DNA of 64,000 nucleotides from Carya illinoinensis (Eukaryota; Streptophyta; Magnoliopsida; Fagales; Juglandaceae). How positions within the stretch are numbered: position 1 is the stretch's first letter; each line of letters opens with the position of its first letter. This document shows positions 12,801 to 23,500 of the stretch, one piece after another. The translations under genes were made by a program, and so were the position numbers. The DNA is taken from positions 47,905,837 through 47,969,836 of the forward strand of contig NC_056752.1 of the NCBI RefSeq assembly GCF_018687715.1, written 5' to 3'. The notes beneath the pieces were generated by a model. It made no database searches. It was not told the DNA's origin and saw only the letters and a list, made by a program, of their open reading frames with translations.

Positions 12801-15800
12801 CCTCTTAACACATCTTTCTGCTCCACAGATTGACTGTGACAAAACTATAATGGTAAACTTAAAACATGACGATAAGTTGCAGGATGGCTCAGAATGCTCT
12901 TTCCAGGTACCAGAAAATTTCCCTGTACTTTTGTGTGGAGTTGATAGTGATCATGTTGATCATTTACTTGATGAAGGTTTGTTTTTTTAAAATCGTTTAG
13001 ACATTATTGTTACCATATTTGTGTTTTTTTTTATGTGCAGTGCGCCCTTCTTTACACTACTGTGTATGGCCAAAGAAGAATTCGGGTTACAACTTTATCC
13101 CTCCCTTGCACCAGTATGCTAAGTAATCTTTTCCGCTCAGCTGACTTGGACACTCAATTTGCATGTTTCTTGAAACAAGGTATTTGATCTTGTTTTACTG
13201 CAATATATATTTTTCAGTGTTTTGGTCGGTATTTTTGTCAGTCTGTAACAACTCTTTTGGTATCCAGCAGCTTATATGTATTTAGAAGTTTCATTATTTG
13301 TAACTCATCATCATATCTTTAAAATGTGAATATAAAGTGTGCTTGGGTTGTTCCCCTTGCGCTCTTTAATAAAATTTAGTGATGTTATGTATCAAAAAAT
13401 TAAAATAAAATGCTCTTCCCACTCCAGGGGTTCTTACTTTGACTGGTTCATTGTTGGTGCTTTTGTTTTAAATTTTCCTGAAGTGTTATGATTCATGACT
13501 TTTTTAAATTTATTAATTGTATGTGAAAGAATATTATTAATTGTTATGCTAATTTTAATCTTGTAGCGGCAAATAAAATTCCTTCCAGCCCACTCTTGCA
13601 AGTCCGGGAACAAGTGACAAATCTTTGCATCAACGTTCTTCTTTCTTATCGTAAATTTTGTGCGACAGTAACATCGTCCGGGCAGCTTATCCTTCCTGAG
13701 GCACTTAAGCTCCTGCCTCTATACACCCTTGGTATATTCCTGTCTGCTAATATATATGTGCGACAGTAACATCGTCAATGCACGAAGTTTAAACTGCCAA
13801 CTTTTAATATAACTTTGTACAGCTAACATTTATGTGCCATGGTGCTTATGTTGTCACATTTTTTTTCCTATGTGAGCCATCCTATGTGCCATAGTGCTTA
13901 TGTTATCACATTTTTTTTTCCCTATGTGAGCCATACTTTCTCCTTGTGGTTTAATGCTGAAAGCCTTGTGGGAGATCTGAGGTCCGGAGGGTTTGGCATG
14001 GAATCAGAAAATATTTGGCAGATTGGTGGATTTAAAGCCTGCAGCAAAGCACATCCATTTCCTGGGGAGATGAGAAGAAAAGAAGGAAATGGAGAAAATT
14101 AAAAATTACAATCCGTCACAATTGTTTTGAGAGGCTAATCAATCACAATTGGGCATGCTAAGCAACTACACCTAGAAAGAGAGCAATTAAACCTATCAAA
14201 ATGAGAGCTTGAAAGCCAAGAGTATTGATCTCTAATGAAGATACTGATTATGTAGGTTTGTGTAAGCTGATTCCAAGGTCTTAATGTTGATTTTAATTAA
14301 GTTATGAATCCAAATTAGACACTATAAAGATTCAAGGAAAGACCACACAAATCTTAATCACACAAGTTATCCCAAAATAAGACCCATTGACCAATAGCAA
14401 AATAACTCGAAGTACTGAAATTTACTCGCTTTAATAACTTTTTCAGCATCATGCTAGTTTAAAAAAAAAATAGAAAAAACTTGAATTAGTGCCCCCATCA
14501 ATTTTCACCTGGAGAAACTTTTCAGTATCTAAATATTTCTGTACTTCAGCCTGTAGTTGTCTGCTTTGTAAGATGACAAGTTACTGCAAGAATTGTATTG
14601 CTTGTACATACCCAGCCTTTGCATAGGTAAATTAGTAAATTTCGGTGAAGCTTCACCTTTATTTTCTTTTACTCTCTCTTACCTTCCATGTTACTTTATC
14701 ACAGCTTGAGTCTTCACGCATTTGAGAAGTACATTTGTGTTTTCTTAATAGTTAATAGTAATTCCACATCTTACTTATACCAAAACATGGCTGTCATCAA
14801 ACATATCGCTTCTACTGGGAAAATCTGGAGCCATAAATAATGCTTGATTAGCAAACTTTATGAGTTAACTATTTGACATTAGTTGATATATCTTGTTCTT
14901 TCATTTCTTTTCAGCATTATTGAAAAGCATAGGACTGCGAAATGATGGGAGAATAGATGATCGGTCTATTTGGATCGAGTGCGTTTCCTACCTTTCTACC
15001 CCTTTGGCAATTCCACTGGTATATCCCAGGATGGTGGCGATCCATGACCTTAAGCAAAAGGTGAGAGTAATGCCGCATAAAGTTGCGTCGTACTTTTTGT
15101 AATATACTTTTATAACCACCCGGTAATTCTCTAAATGGACAGGATGAAAATGAATGTCTTGTTTCTCCGGTGATTCCACTTTCAAGTGAGCATGTTACTG
15201 ATGATGGAATTTATCTTCTTGAGAATGGCGTGGACTGTTTGATATATATTGGGAACTCAGTGGATTCAAATATCTTGCAATTACTGTTTGGCATCTCCTC
15301 AGCTGAAGAAATTCCTACTCAGGTAGTGTTCTGTGTTCCTTTCCGGAATACATAATCTCTACTATACCTATAAAAAAATACATAATGTCTACCTTACACA
15401 CAGAAACTTATGTGAGTGACCCAAACCCAAAGTGTTAAACACCCAAACTCAATTCTTCTTGCATAATTTGGCTTATTAATCTGCTAAATAGGCTCGTTCA
15501 AGACATCGTTCACAAAAAAATCTTAAAGGCTGGATGACTTCAAACTACTTGATCTTGAAAGATCGTTGGCCTTTTTCTTTTTTGATAAATAAATTGGGAG
15601 TCTGGACCTAGCGAGCAAGCTCTTGATGATGAAGGGAACAAATCTAAAAGTGTATGTTATATGCTTCAAGATATATCTATAAGTAAGGCCTCATTTGGAT
15701 GTTGAGATGAGAAATCTATAAATAGTAGTATAATGATTTGAGTTAAGATGTTTTATGGGGTTTTGGAAAAGAAGAAAGAAAAAGTTGAATAAAAAAAATT

Positions 15801-17829
15801 ATAAAGTTAAAAATATTGTTAGAAAATAATTTTTTAATCTTATTTTTTGTTTTGGGATTTAAAAAAGTTGAATTGTTTTTTGTCCTTTGTTTAGAAGTTT
15901 GGAAAAGTTGTAATGATTAGGTAATGATTAGATGAAAAAGTTGAAAATTTGAAATTAAAAAGTGATTGTGTTTGAGTGGTGTTTGGATATTGAGATGAGA
16001 TGAGATGAGATGGGATAGGATGAGATGGGTAGACGATCTCAACATCCAAACGGGGCCTAAGGCAACGTGGACAAGGGGGTGCTTATAAAACCACTGAGTT
16101 ATGGTTCCCTAGGTAATTTTATTATGATCTTTCGATCAAATGGCATTCTAGCTCCAATAAGTTAGGAATGTAAAGTGAAGTCATAGGTGCATGAATGTGT
16201 TTTACCTACAAGAAGAAAAGTCCCTTGTTTTTGGGGTGATATAGTGTTGTGTTGTGTTGTGAAAATGGGTATTTATTAGTGGTGCATCTCAGGATTTCGT
16301 TTGCTGGGTTACATTTCCACTTTATCTTTGCATCTTGTAACTTATGACTTTGTGTGCTCAGTTTGTGCTGCAGCAATTTGACAATCCACTTTCACGGAAG
16401 GTAAATGATTTAGTAAATGAGATACGGCGACAAAGATGTTCCTACCTCCGGTAAGAATTATTACGTCTTCAGTGCATTTACCTAATTCATCAATTGATAT
16501 CTTTATTCAAATGCAATTTCCGATAATCTTTGTGATTCTTTTTGCAGCATAAAATTGTGCAAGAAAGGAGATCCATCAGGTCAGTGCAGTTGAAAATTCT
16601 TGAGCCAAATGGAAATCCTTAATCTTTGTATTGCTAGCTAATTAACTATGACGTACTAAGTTAAACAGCGTCTAATTCTTCCCATTTGGCTTACATTGGC
16701 CAATAGTGTCATTCAGCCGATCTGTTGATTCTTTCCTTTTAATATTGGGAAGGGAGATTAAGTGGTATTTGGATATCCTCATCATGGGAGCTGGTCCCTT
16801 TTTATGATTTCAGATCTGACCATCATGCATATCACTTGTCACAGCAGTAGCCTGTAGCCAAATTTACGTCGTAACCCCTAATTAAGACAAGGTCAAATAA
16901 ATTGTAGAAGAAAGGAGCTGTCATTGCATCAGAACACCCCGTTTCTGCACAAGAAATACAAACTAATATAGTGCTACCTGATCCACAGATAAAATTTAAT
17001 GACCTTTTCATTCAGAAGAAAAAAAATATATACTCTCTGGCAGTCTGAAAGTGAGAGCTCATTTAGTTCCCATTTTATTTGGCCAACTCTCTCCATCATC
17101 TTTAGGAAATTCTATTCAAAGCGATAACCAACAAGGTTACATTCTTATTGATAGCATTCTTGGTGCCAATTGTATTTTTCCCTTGCAGATTAGTGTATAC
17201 TAGTAATAATTTCAGAAGTGGATTCTTATTGTCAGCTTAAATAGTTGGGTCTGGGCATCTATCTGTAGAGACTGTAAGATCTCATCAACTAGGAGGGCCG
17301 ATGGTTCTGTGTTAATATGCATATTTGCACATCGCATGGCCACCATTTATGGTATCCACTGTTCGTAGCTATCCTTCTTCTGTCGCAGCATTGGAATTTT
17401 GCAGACAGTTTGGATAAATATATTATCTGAACTTATTGTCCATTGTTTTTGTCACGCTTATCAATCAACTAACGCATTCTCATTTGATTTGAGTATGTTG
17501 AGATTTGTTGCATGGGATCAAACACTGTTTTTAGTACTTCTCATTTTAGCGGTATGGTACGACACAGAATGTGGATGATATATTATCTTAGTCTAATCTT
17601 CTGGACATTTTATTGTCCCTTTGACTGTATTTATTAGATGCAATGAAGGAATTTCTTTACATTATTTCACGACATTTCTTTTGTTTACTCGAAAGCATTT
17701 TACTGTTTCTTGTCTGCAGGAGCATTGTTCTTTTCTCATTTGGTAGAAGATAAGAATCCAAGTGGCCCCTCCTATGTCGAGTTTCTAGTCTATGTCCACC
17801 GGGAAATCCAAATGAAAATGTCATCTTGA
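843..17829 (+). CDS. SEC24: SEC24-type COPII coat protein, 3' part (20 exons; 5' end outside window)
   Basis: SEC24 is the cargo-binding subunit of the COPII inner coat, working with SEC23 and SAR1 at ER exit sites. Exons: 843-954, 1205-1332, 1952-2071, 2305-2385, 2931-3008, 3146-3238, 3928-3982, 5141-5217, 5384-5455, 5590-5673, 11885-12004, 12107-12175, 12829-12906, 13041-13179, 13567-13731, 14915-15060, 15143-15322, 16362-16450, 16548-16579, 17720-17829. They join in frame into 675 residues. Visible domains in order: Sec23/24 zinc finger (Cys 12, 15, 34, 37 of this part, CSRC and CNIC), vWA-like trunk (starting near [16 protein letters not shown]), beta-sandwich, helical domain and gelsolin-like C-terminus ending [11 protein letters not shown]. 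From family memory it is closest to the Arabidopsis SEC24 clade of At4g32640/CEF, not SEC24A. The intron at 5674-11884 is 6.2 kb and packed with repeats. The N-terminal Pro/Gln-rich region is missing because it lies upstream. Confidence 0.95.
1657..1735 (-). mobile_element. LINE 3'-end fragment in SEC24 intron
   Basis: A T-run followed by attttattgatgagaagtaggcatatcccaggt-like sequence matches, on the minus strand, the 3' end of the LINEs seen at 8.1 kb and 22.8 kb (those read aggcatagcccaagta and ggcaatgcccaagtac). Only the last ~75 bases of an element plus its tail are present. I found no clear target-site duplication. Confidence 0.45.
3284..3547 (+). mobile_element. tRNA-derived SINE with perfect 17-bp target-site duplication
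   Basis: The body runs 3301-3530 and ends in a short A-rich tail. The 17-mer tgcactttcaattggta occurs at 3284-3300 and again at 3531-3547 without mismatch, which is the hallmark of L1-mediated retroposition. Near the 5' end are a pol III A box (tggctcaagtgg) and a B box (ggttcaaaac) at tRNA-like spacing. It lies in sense orientation in the SEC24 intron between exons 6 and 7 of the visible part. Confidence 0.85.
4024..4081 (+). mobile_element. Tail-only LINE insertion with 21-bp target-site duplication
   Basis: A perfect 21-bp direct repeat (4024-4044 and 4061-4081) flanks just 16 bases, acttataaaaataaaa. That insert equals the last few bases of the local LINE 3' end (ttattacttataa) plus an A-rich tail. 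It lies in the intron after the exon ending at 3982. A plain tandem duplication would not leave a non-duplicated A-tailed linker. Confidence 0.7.
6702..7130. repeat. Two-copy tandem duplication, about 218 bp period
   Basis: Copy 1 (6702-6919) and copy 2 (6920-7130) both run from gcggc.ccacattccc through an A-run, a stretch containing gcaagtgcacactattgta, and poly-pyrimidine tracts to cctcttccaactt. They differ at few positions, mostly in homopolymer length. It lies in the 6.2 kb SEC24 intron. No coding content is recognised. Confidence 0.9.
8245..8616. mobile_element. hAT-like MITE
   Basis: The ends are imperfect inverted repeats: taggggatgtttggg on the left and, read in reverse complement, taaggggttgttttggg on the right. 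Next to both ends is a gatgagatgagatgag tract, which is typical of this family in the window. The flanking 8-mers (tggacatt and agtccatt) are a plausible decayed 8-bp target duplication. It has no coding capacity and is inserted near the 3' end of the LINE. Confidence 0.7.
10798..10933 (+). mobile_element. Extremely 5'-truncated LINE nested in the antisense LINE
   Basis: A perfect 15-bp duplication, aaacttggaagaaac, flanks at 10798-10812 and 10919-10933. The 106-bp insert contains tacttgggctatgtctattt, the family 3' signature, and ends in ttattacctataa followed by an (aaat)n tail. Orientation is plus, opposite to the host LINE, so it landed after that element. Confidence 0.85.
12206..12247 (-). 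mobile_element. Tail-only LINE insertion (antisense)
   Basis: attgtattatta (12206-12217) and attgtgttatta (12236-12247) flank 18 bases which on the minus strand read caattacttatgaaaaaa. That is the LINE 3' terminus plus a short A tail. There is one mismatch between the duplications. It lies in the SEC24 intron following the exon that ends at 12175. Confidence 0.6.
13831..13936. repeat. Two-copy tandem duplication, 52-bp period
   Basis: tatgtgccatggtgcttatg and tatgtgccatagtgcttatg start the two copies (13831 and 13883). Each continues through a T-run to ctatgtgagccat. It lies in the intron after the SEC24 exon ending at 13731. Confidence 0.85.
15347..15392 (+). mobile_element. Tail-only LINE insertion
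   Basis: aatacataatctctac (15347-15362) and aatacataatgtctac (15377-15392) flank 14 bases, tatacctataaaaa, again the LINE 3' terminus plus A tail. There is one mismatch between the duplications. It starts 24 bases downstream of a SEC24 splice donor. Confidence 0.6.
15686..16058. mobile_element. hAT-like MITE
   Basis: The inverted ends are aggcctcatttggatgttga and, in reverse complement of the right end, aggccccgtttggatgttga. Runs of gatgagatgagatg lie inside each end. The interior is AT-rich and noncoding, and resembles the element at 8245-8616. No convincing 8-bp duplication was seen. It lies in a SEC24 intron. Confidence 0.75.
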
Positions 17830-18212
17830 TCATGTCCATGCTTCTTCGGTCCGATAAATAAAATCTAGTCACCTCCAGCCATGGCGCTCTTGAAATTCAA
17901 AGAAAACAGGAACTCAGATTTTGTCATTTTATATGCAGTCATCAGCCACCCCTGCGTGTTGTCAATTTTTTACGAAGTAAGCTGAGCTGAGTTTTGCTAG
18001 ATGAGGTTTGGTGTAGGCAATATTGTTGAGTGGACATTGTTGTAGTGAATACAAAGCTTACAGTTCTGTTATGTATTAAGATGGTTGCTGCCCATCCCCG
18101 ACACCCCTTCCCAACCCCGGGAAGGGGAATAGAGAATGTATGAACAATTTTGTTATTGCCATTGATAACTTGTATCTCGTTCGATGCAACATTTTGGGGT
18201 CATTTGAAGTTG

Positions 18213-18251
<39 letters not shown>

Positions 18252-18550
18252 ATAAAGAGATTTCGTAAAAATAAATTTACAAACTGACGTAGTTTGATAT
18301 GGTACGTTAGTTAGTGTTTGCTGTCCATAATCATTCTTCTATTCTATTCTTCTTTCCTTATTTCACATTTTCTTAATTTACTTAGGCTTGTACAGTCAAC
18401 ATATTTGACAGAGTATAGTTTCCATACAGGGCTAGAATTTCGAGAATATACATGTATAGCATTCTTGTAAAGTTCGTATATAATATTCAGATCACTCAAG
18501 GCCAACTATTTTTCCTACCATTCTCGTATATTTGACACGGTATCAAGAAT
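17830..18550. other. SEC24 3' flank with (CT)n microsatellite
   Basis: This holds the probable 3' UTR of SEC24 and then a perfect CT dinucleotide run at about 18214-18249. No open frame of interest was seen. The sequence just before 18551 (acacggtatcaagaat) vaguely resembles a retrotransposon primer-binding site. Confidence 0.6.
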
Positions 18551-18907
18551 AGGTTCCTAATTATTATGTCTTTTTTGAATTTTTTTCTCTCGGGTTTGTG
18601 GGTTTCTTAGTTTCGGCACACTTAGGGTTGTTTTTTGGTGAGTCCAACATGAATTTCTCACCTTCTCGACATTGTGTTTCTTGGTCTGGGTGTTCTCAAC
18701 ATGTCTGTGTCTTTATGGTTGTCATAACAACTATCTTGTGGTAATTTCGGCTTCTGTGTAGTTTGTAGCTCTCGGTCTCTACTGAACAGTGTTTGTGCTC
18801 CTTGCTTCTTTTCATAGACATGTCCAAGGTTCTTATCTCACTTTATTTCGATCTCCTTGAATTTTTTGTTTATACTTTGTTTTGTCTCGGGATTTATTTA
18901 TTTGCAA

Positions 18908-19146
18908 TGGACTCCACCCCTGTGTGTATCAAGTTTATGGGCAAAAATTACTCTCTATGGGCTTTTCAATTTAAACTTTTCCTCAAGGGAAAAGATCTTT
19001 GGGGCCATATTGATGGCATTGATTGTGCACCCAATCTTGATAAATCCAAGGATTCAGCGTCTTCTCCTTCATGGATTGTGCTTAATGCTTGGATTATGTC
19101 TTGGCTTGGTTGAGTCACATATTATCACTAACTTGAAGTCTTATTG
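18908..19146 (+). pseudogene. Copia gag fragment (left arm)
   Basis: This encodes MDSTPVCIKFMGKNYSLWAF followed by KLFLKGKDLWGHIDG, the N-terminal part of a Copia Gag (YSLW..F..LKGKDLW pattern). The frame stops at 19113 after SWLG. It is a short relic without the zinc knuckle, protease or polymerase. Confidence 0.75.
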
Positions 19147-19217
19147 TAACATGAATATTCGTTCAACGAAAGAGAGGAAACAAGAACATCCGTGGTAACC
19201 AGATTAAAATATTTGTT

Positions 19218-19619
19218 CTAAAGAGTCAAAAACGCCAAATAATAGTCTTGGACAGAACGATTGTCATGTTGAAACATGGCAATAACATGCTCTAACTTAA
19301 AACAATGGATACCGTTATCTTGATAATATACTTTCTTTAAGTAAGTCCACAAAGATTGAGTGGTGCGATAAGACCTCAAGTTGGTGACAATATGTGGCTC
19401 AATCGAGTCAAGAAGACAAGACATAATCCGAGCATTAAGCACACTCTATGAAAAGAGAAGATGCTGAATCTTTAGATTTACGAGAATTGGATGCACAATT
19501 TGTATTATCAATATGGCCCCAAAGATCTTTTTCCTTGAGAACAAGTTCAAATTGAAAAGTCCACGTATTGTAATTTTTGCCCATAAACTTGACACACAAG
19601 GATGGAGTCCATTGCAAAT
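19218..19619 (-). pseudogene. Copia gag fragment (right arm)
   Basis: The minus strand encodes the same gag N-terminus (KFMGKNYNTWTFQFEL, KDLWGHIDN) and continues further than the left arm: SLWTYLKKVYYQDNG and VIAMFQHDNRSVQDYYLAF. It is broken by frame changes near 19440 and 19600. It is a partial, dead copy. Confidence 0.75.
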
Positions 19620-19959
19620 AAATAAGTCCCGAGACAAAGCAAAGTAGAGACAAAAAATTCAAGGAGACCGAAATAAAGTGAGATAAGAACCTTGGACATG
19701 TTTGTGAAGGAAGCAAGGAGTACAAAACACTGTTTAGTAGAGACCAAGTGCCACAAACTACACACAGAAGCCAAAATTACCACAAGATAGTTGTTGCGAC
19801 AACAATAAAGATGAGAACACCTAAACCAAGGAACACAATGTCGAGAAGGCGAGAAATTCACGTCGAACTCACCAAAAAACAACCCAAAGTGCGTCGAGAT
19901 TGAGAAACCCACAAACCAGAGAAAAAAAAATTTGAATGAGGCATAGTAATTAAGAACCT

Positions 19960-20593
19960 CTCTTATTAGTTAGATTGTAAAATTACTTATAAAATAGATT
20001 TATAAATCACTTCCTCTTTTTAGATTCTAATTAACAACCGCACAAATTATTCTTCTATGAATAATTATTATTTAATATCAATTTCAATATGTTATCGTTT
20101 TTTAAAAATAAAATTAAGGATTGATTTAGATTCAGAGATAAGATTATTTTAAATGAAAAATAAAAATTAGATAAAATATTATTAAAATATTAATTTTTAA
20201 TATTATTATTATTTTAAAATTTGAAAAAATTAAATTATTTATTTTATTTTATATAAAAATTTTAATAATTATAATGATAAAGGTAAAACGATTTCTGAAT
20301 CCAAACGATACCAAACCGATAGGTAAAATTGTGAGATGCTACCAATACCATTGTTATGACTCAAGCGAAATGGACGGAAACCGGGTACGCTCAGCAGTCC
20401 TCGTTGGAATTACGGGAAGGACAGATCTGTCTTTTCACTTAAAGAAATCCCCAATTATGACCTTTTAGGGCACGAAAATGTCCTTTGTATTAGTGGCGGG
20501 AACTGGGAAGAGTACTTCAAGAAATGCCACCTGAATTACCCCGCGGTTGACAACCCGAAATCCCCAAAGAAACCGCTAAATCCTTTCAGCGGA
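19960..20593. other. Upstream region of ING1 with a degenerate MITE-like stretch
   Basis: 20118-20310 is an AT-rich stretch whose ends (tagattcagagat and, in reverse complement, tggattcagaaat) look like weak inverted repeats of the hAT-like family. The rest should hold the ING1 promoter and 5' UTR. A small hairpin (ccgct...agcgg) sits directly before the ING1 ATG. Confidence 0.4.
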
Positions 20594-23500
20594 ATGTCTT
20601 TCCTCGAAGAATTTCAAGCCAGTACGCTACCCTCCCCTTCCTCTTCTATTCATTATTGTATGGTCCTACTAAACCCTAATCCCATCTCGTACCTATGGGA
20701 AATCTTGATGTTGATCATTCAGTATATCTTCTCGTCTTTGAGGTTCTTTTGCCAATTACAAATTCAATACACACGCGTTTGTTTGTATATCTACGTTTAA
20801 TATACCATACCCATGCATAAATACATTTAACGTTTGTTATGTTTTAATACTAGGAATTCTATTTTATTATACGAAATAGTCGGTTTAGATTTTTGTAAAA
20901 ATTTGGAGAGAAAGTACTGACATAATTCTGTGGTATTTTGTTACACTTGCGTTCATTCGTGAAACGTGCTTTTCTGTTTGGTATCAAGGCTAATTTGCTC
21001 TTGGAAAATATAGTTCGTAGCTGATTTCTGTGTGTTACTATGTCTTTTGACAATTTCATCATAGATTGATTTAATGAGCCTCTATTTATGGGTGGGTTAT
21101 TGGAGTTTATTGTGTCAATTTGTATGTGATAGATTGGAGTATTTGCTGCTTTTCTACGATATTTTTTACTCTTTTGGGAGTTATTGAAGTATTAGATTAT
21201 ACGAGGTGCTTGATGATTTAGGTACTGTTCTACAAGTAACATATTTTTTTTCATGTGCCATTTCACACAGATTTGGATTCACTGCCCAGCATTTTGCAAA
21301 AGAAGTATGCATTATTGCGTGACCTTGATAAAAGTTTACAAGGTTTGGCTCTTAACTACAATAGCAACAACATCATCGTCGTTGTTGATATTATTATCTT
21401 TATAAACTCTATCATACTTATGTAGCATCGTTTACTATTGGTGTGCTAAAGTTAAATTGTGACTTGATTTTCGAAGATCATTCATTTGTAACAAACCGAC
21501 TAATGAAAATATTGATGGTGAAATATCCCACTTCGAGGGTGAGAATCCTCCAGAAGATTGAGAGAATAAGAAGGAAAAAAGAGGTTTCTATTATGTTCTG
21601 GATAAAAAACAATGAGAGCACCTGCTCATTTCATTTAAGTGGCTGACCCTTAGATGGGCCCAGGCTAACCAAAACTAACAGCATCAAGAAGGAAATAAAA
21701 CTAAGGTTCCAGATCCATAACTTGCTATCTTATAGTCCAGATAACATTCTGGGCTGAAATAAAAAGGAAAACTAATGAATTTAAACGGACCAATGGCCGA
21801 CAACATATGACTTAAACCCAGTCGACTGAGGCCCAGTGATTTGTTCTTGAACTGTGACAGGGTGGAAAATAATAGTCACCATCAATTTGTTGCTATATAT
21901 CCTTACTAGATTCAAATGATGTAAGAATCATCATTCCTACATATCCAGTATACACAGTGGGTTGAACCTCAGATCATCTTTATGATGATAAAAATAGCAC
22001 TAGGCTACTGTACCAGTGTTGTCATAACCGTGTTTTATTATGTTCTTATTTTTAGAAGTTGTAAGGGAGTCATATCAATTCTCTGTTTCAAACAAACTAC
22101 TTGTTACTGCTCAAAAAGGGGAGACCTAAATGACTTAGTTATCAGCATGAGTTAGTGCTGGAATTGTAATTTGACCGGTAATGACATTACTATAGGTTTT
22201 ATGATTATATAATAAGCAAACTAGTTTGCTCTCTTGGTTTCCCCCCTTCATGTTACTTTTGGTTTTTGACTTGTGCAAGAACCTGTAGGTTCAAGTCATT
22301 ATAGATATAAACTAGAATTATATTGACCAAATTAGCTAAATCTTATAATTTTTTTTTTAGATTTTCAATATTTAGTACATAAGTGCATTTTCTTGCTTCA
22401 AGGAAAAGTTGGACTTAATTTTTATTTACACGCTAATTGTTCACTATGCCATGTTCTTATTATAAATTTGAACAGCTATTCAGAGACAAAATGAACAGCG
22501 TTGTGAACAAGAAATAGAGGAGATTAGGAAAAGAGTCAGGTCTGGAAATATTACAACCAATACTTCACTTATCAGATTCTCAGATGATGCACTTGATGAG
22601 CAAAAGCATAGCATCAGGATTGCAGATGAAAAGGTTGCCTTGGCTGTTCAGGCATATGATTTGGTATGCGGAATCTTCATCTTTCTTTCTATTTTGGTTG
22701 CCGTGATTGTTGCTTGTTTTGAGTTTTACCGTTATTAGAAAAGGTAATAACTACCAGACTTGCCAATAACAGTTTTTTTTTATAAGTAATAATCGTTATT
22801 GAATATGAAGAAACTAGGCAATGCCCAAGTACACAGGGAGTATACAAAGTGAGACACCTAGTTACATTCTAGTGAGCTATAAGGAAAGTAGAAACTCATG
22901 AACATTCCCGCCCTTTAGAACAATAGCTGAAAACCATTGAAACAGAGAAAATACAAAAAAATTCCATATTGCCCCCACTTCCCGCTCCTTATCATTAAAG
23001 CACCTCTCATTCCTTTCCGACCATAAACACCACATTAAGCACAAGGGTATCATCCGCCACACTGCTGCCAATTGAGCACTGTTGTGAGATCTATTCCAGC
23101 ATGCAAGTACCTCCACCACACTCCTAGGCATAACCCAGCTTAGCCCAGCTCTACTAAAGATTCTGGCCCATAACTCCCCAGCCACCTCACATTGTAAAAG
23201 CAGGCGATCTATCGATTCCCCACTCTTTTTGCACATATAGCACCACTCCATTACAACCAGACCTCGCTTTCTCAGATTATCAATCGTTAAAATCTTCCTT
23301 TCATTAACTGTTATTGGCAATTCTGGTGGTTATGTCATTCTGGCTTTTTTGTTGTTGAATCTGTTGGTGCCAAATATTCTATATGTGAATTTGCTATTTC
23401 TCTTTTCTAGGAATTGAATCTGATGCTGACATATCTTCTATTTGTGTACTTATCATATCTCTTTCTTAGGAAATATTTAGTAGGCTGAATCATTAGCATG

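Larger units (their letters stand above)
18551..19959. repeat. Large inverted repeat of Copia gag fragments
   Basis: The left arm (18551-19146) and the reverse complement of the right arm (19368-19959) follow each other closely over nearly 600 bases, from aggttc.taatta.tatg through gag codons to aacttga.gtcttat. The spacer of about 220 bases is partly further gag from the right copy. Each arm begins in the untranslated leader and enters a Copia gag gene, so these are two partial copies of one element family in opposite orientation. Confidence 0.9.
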
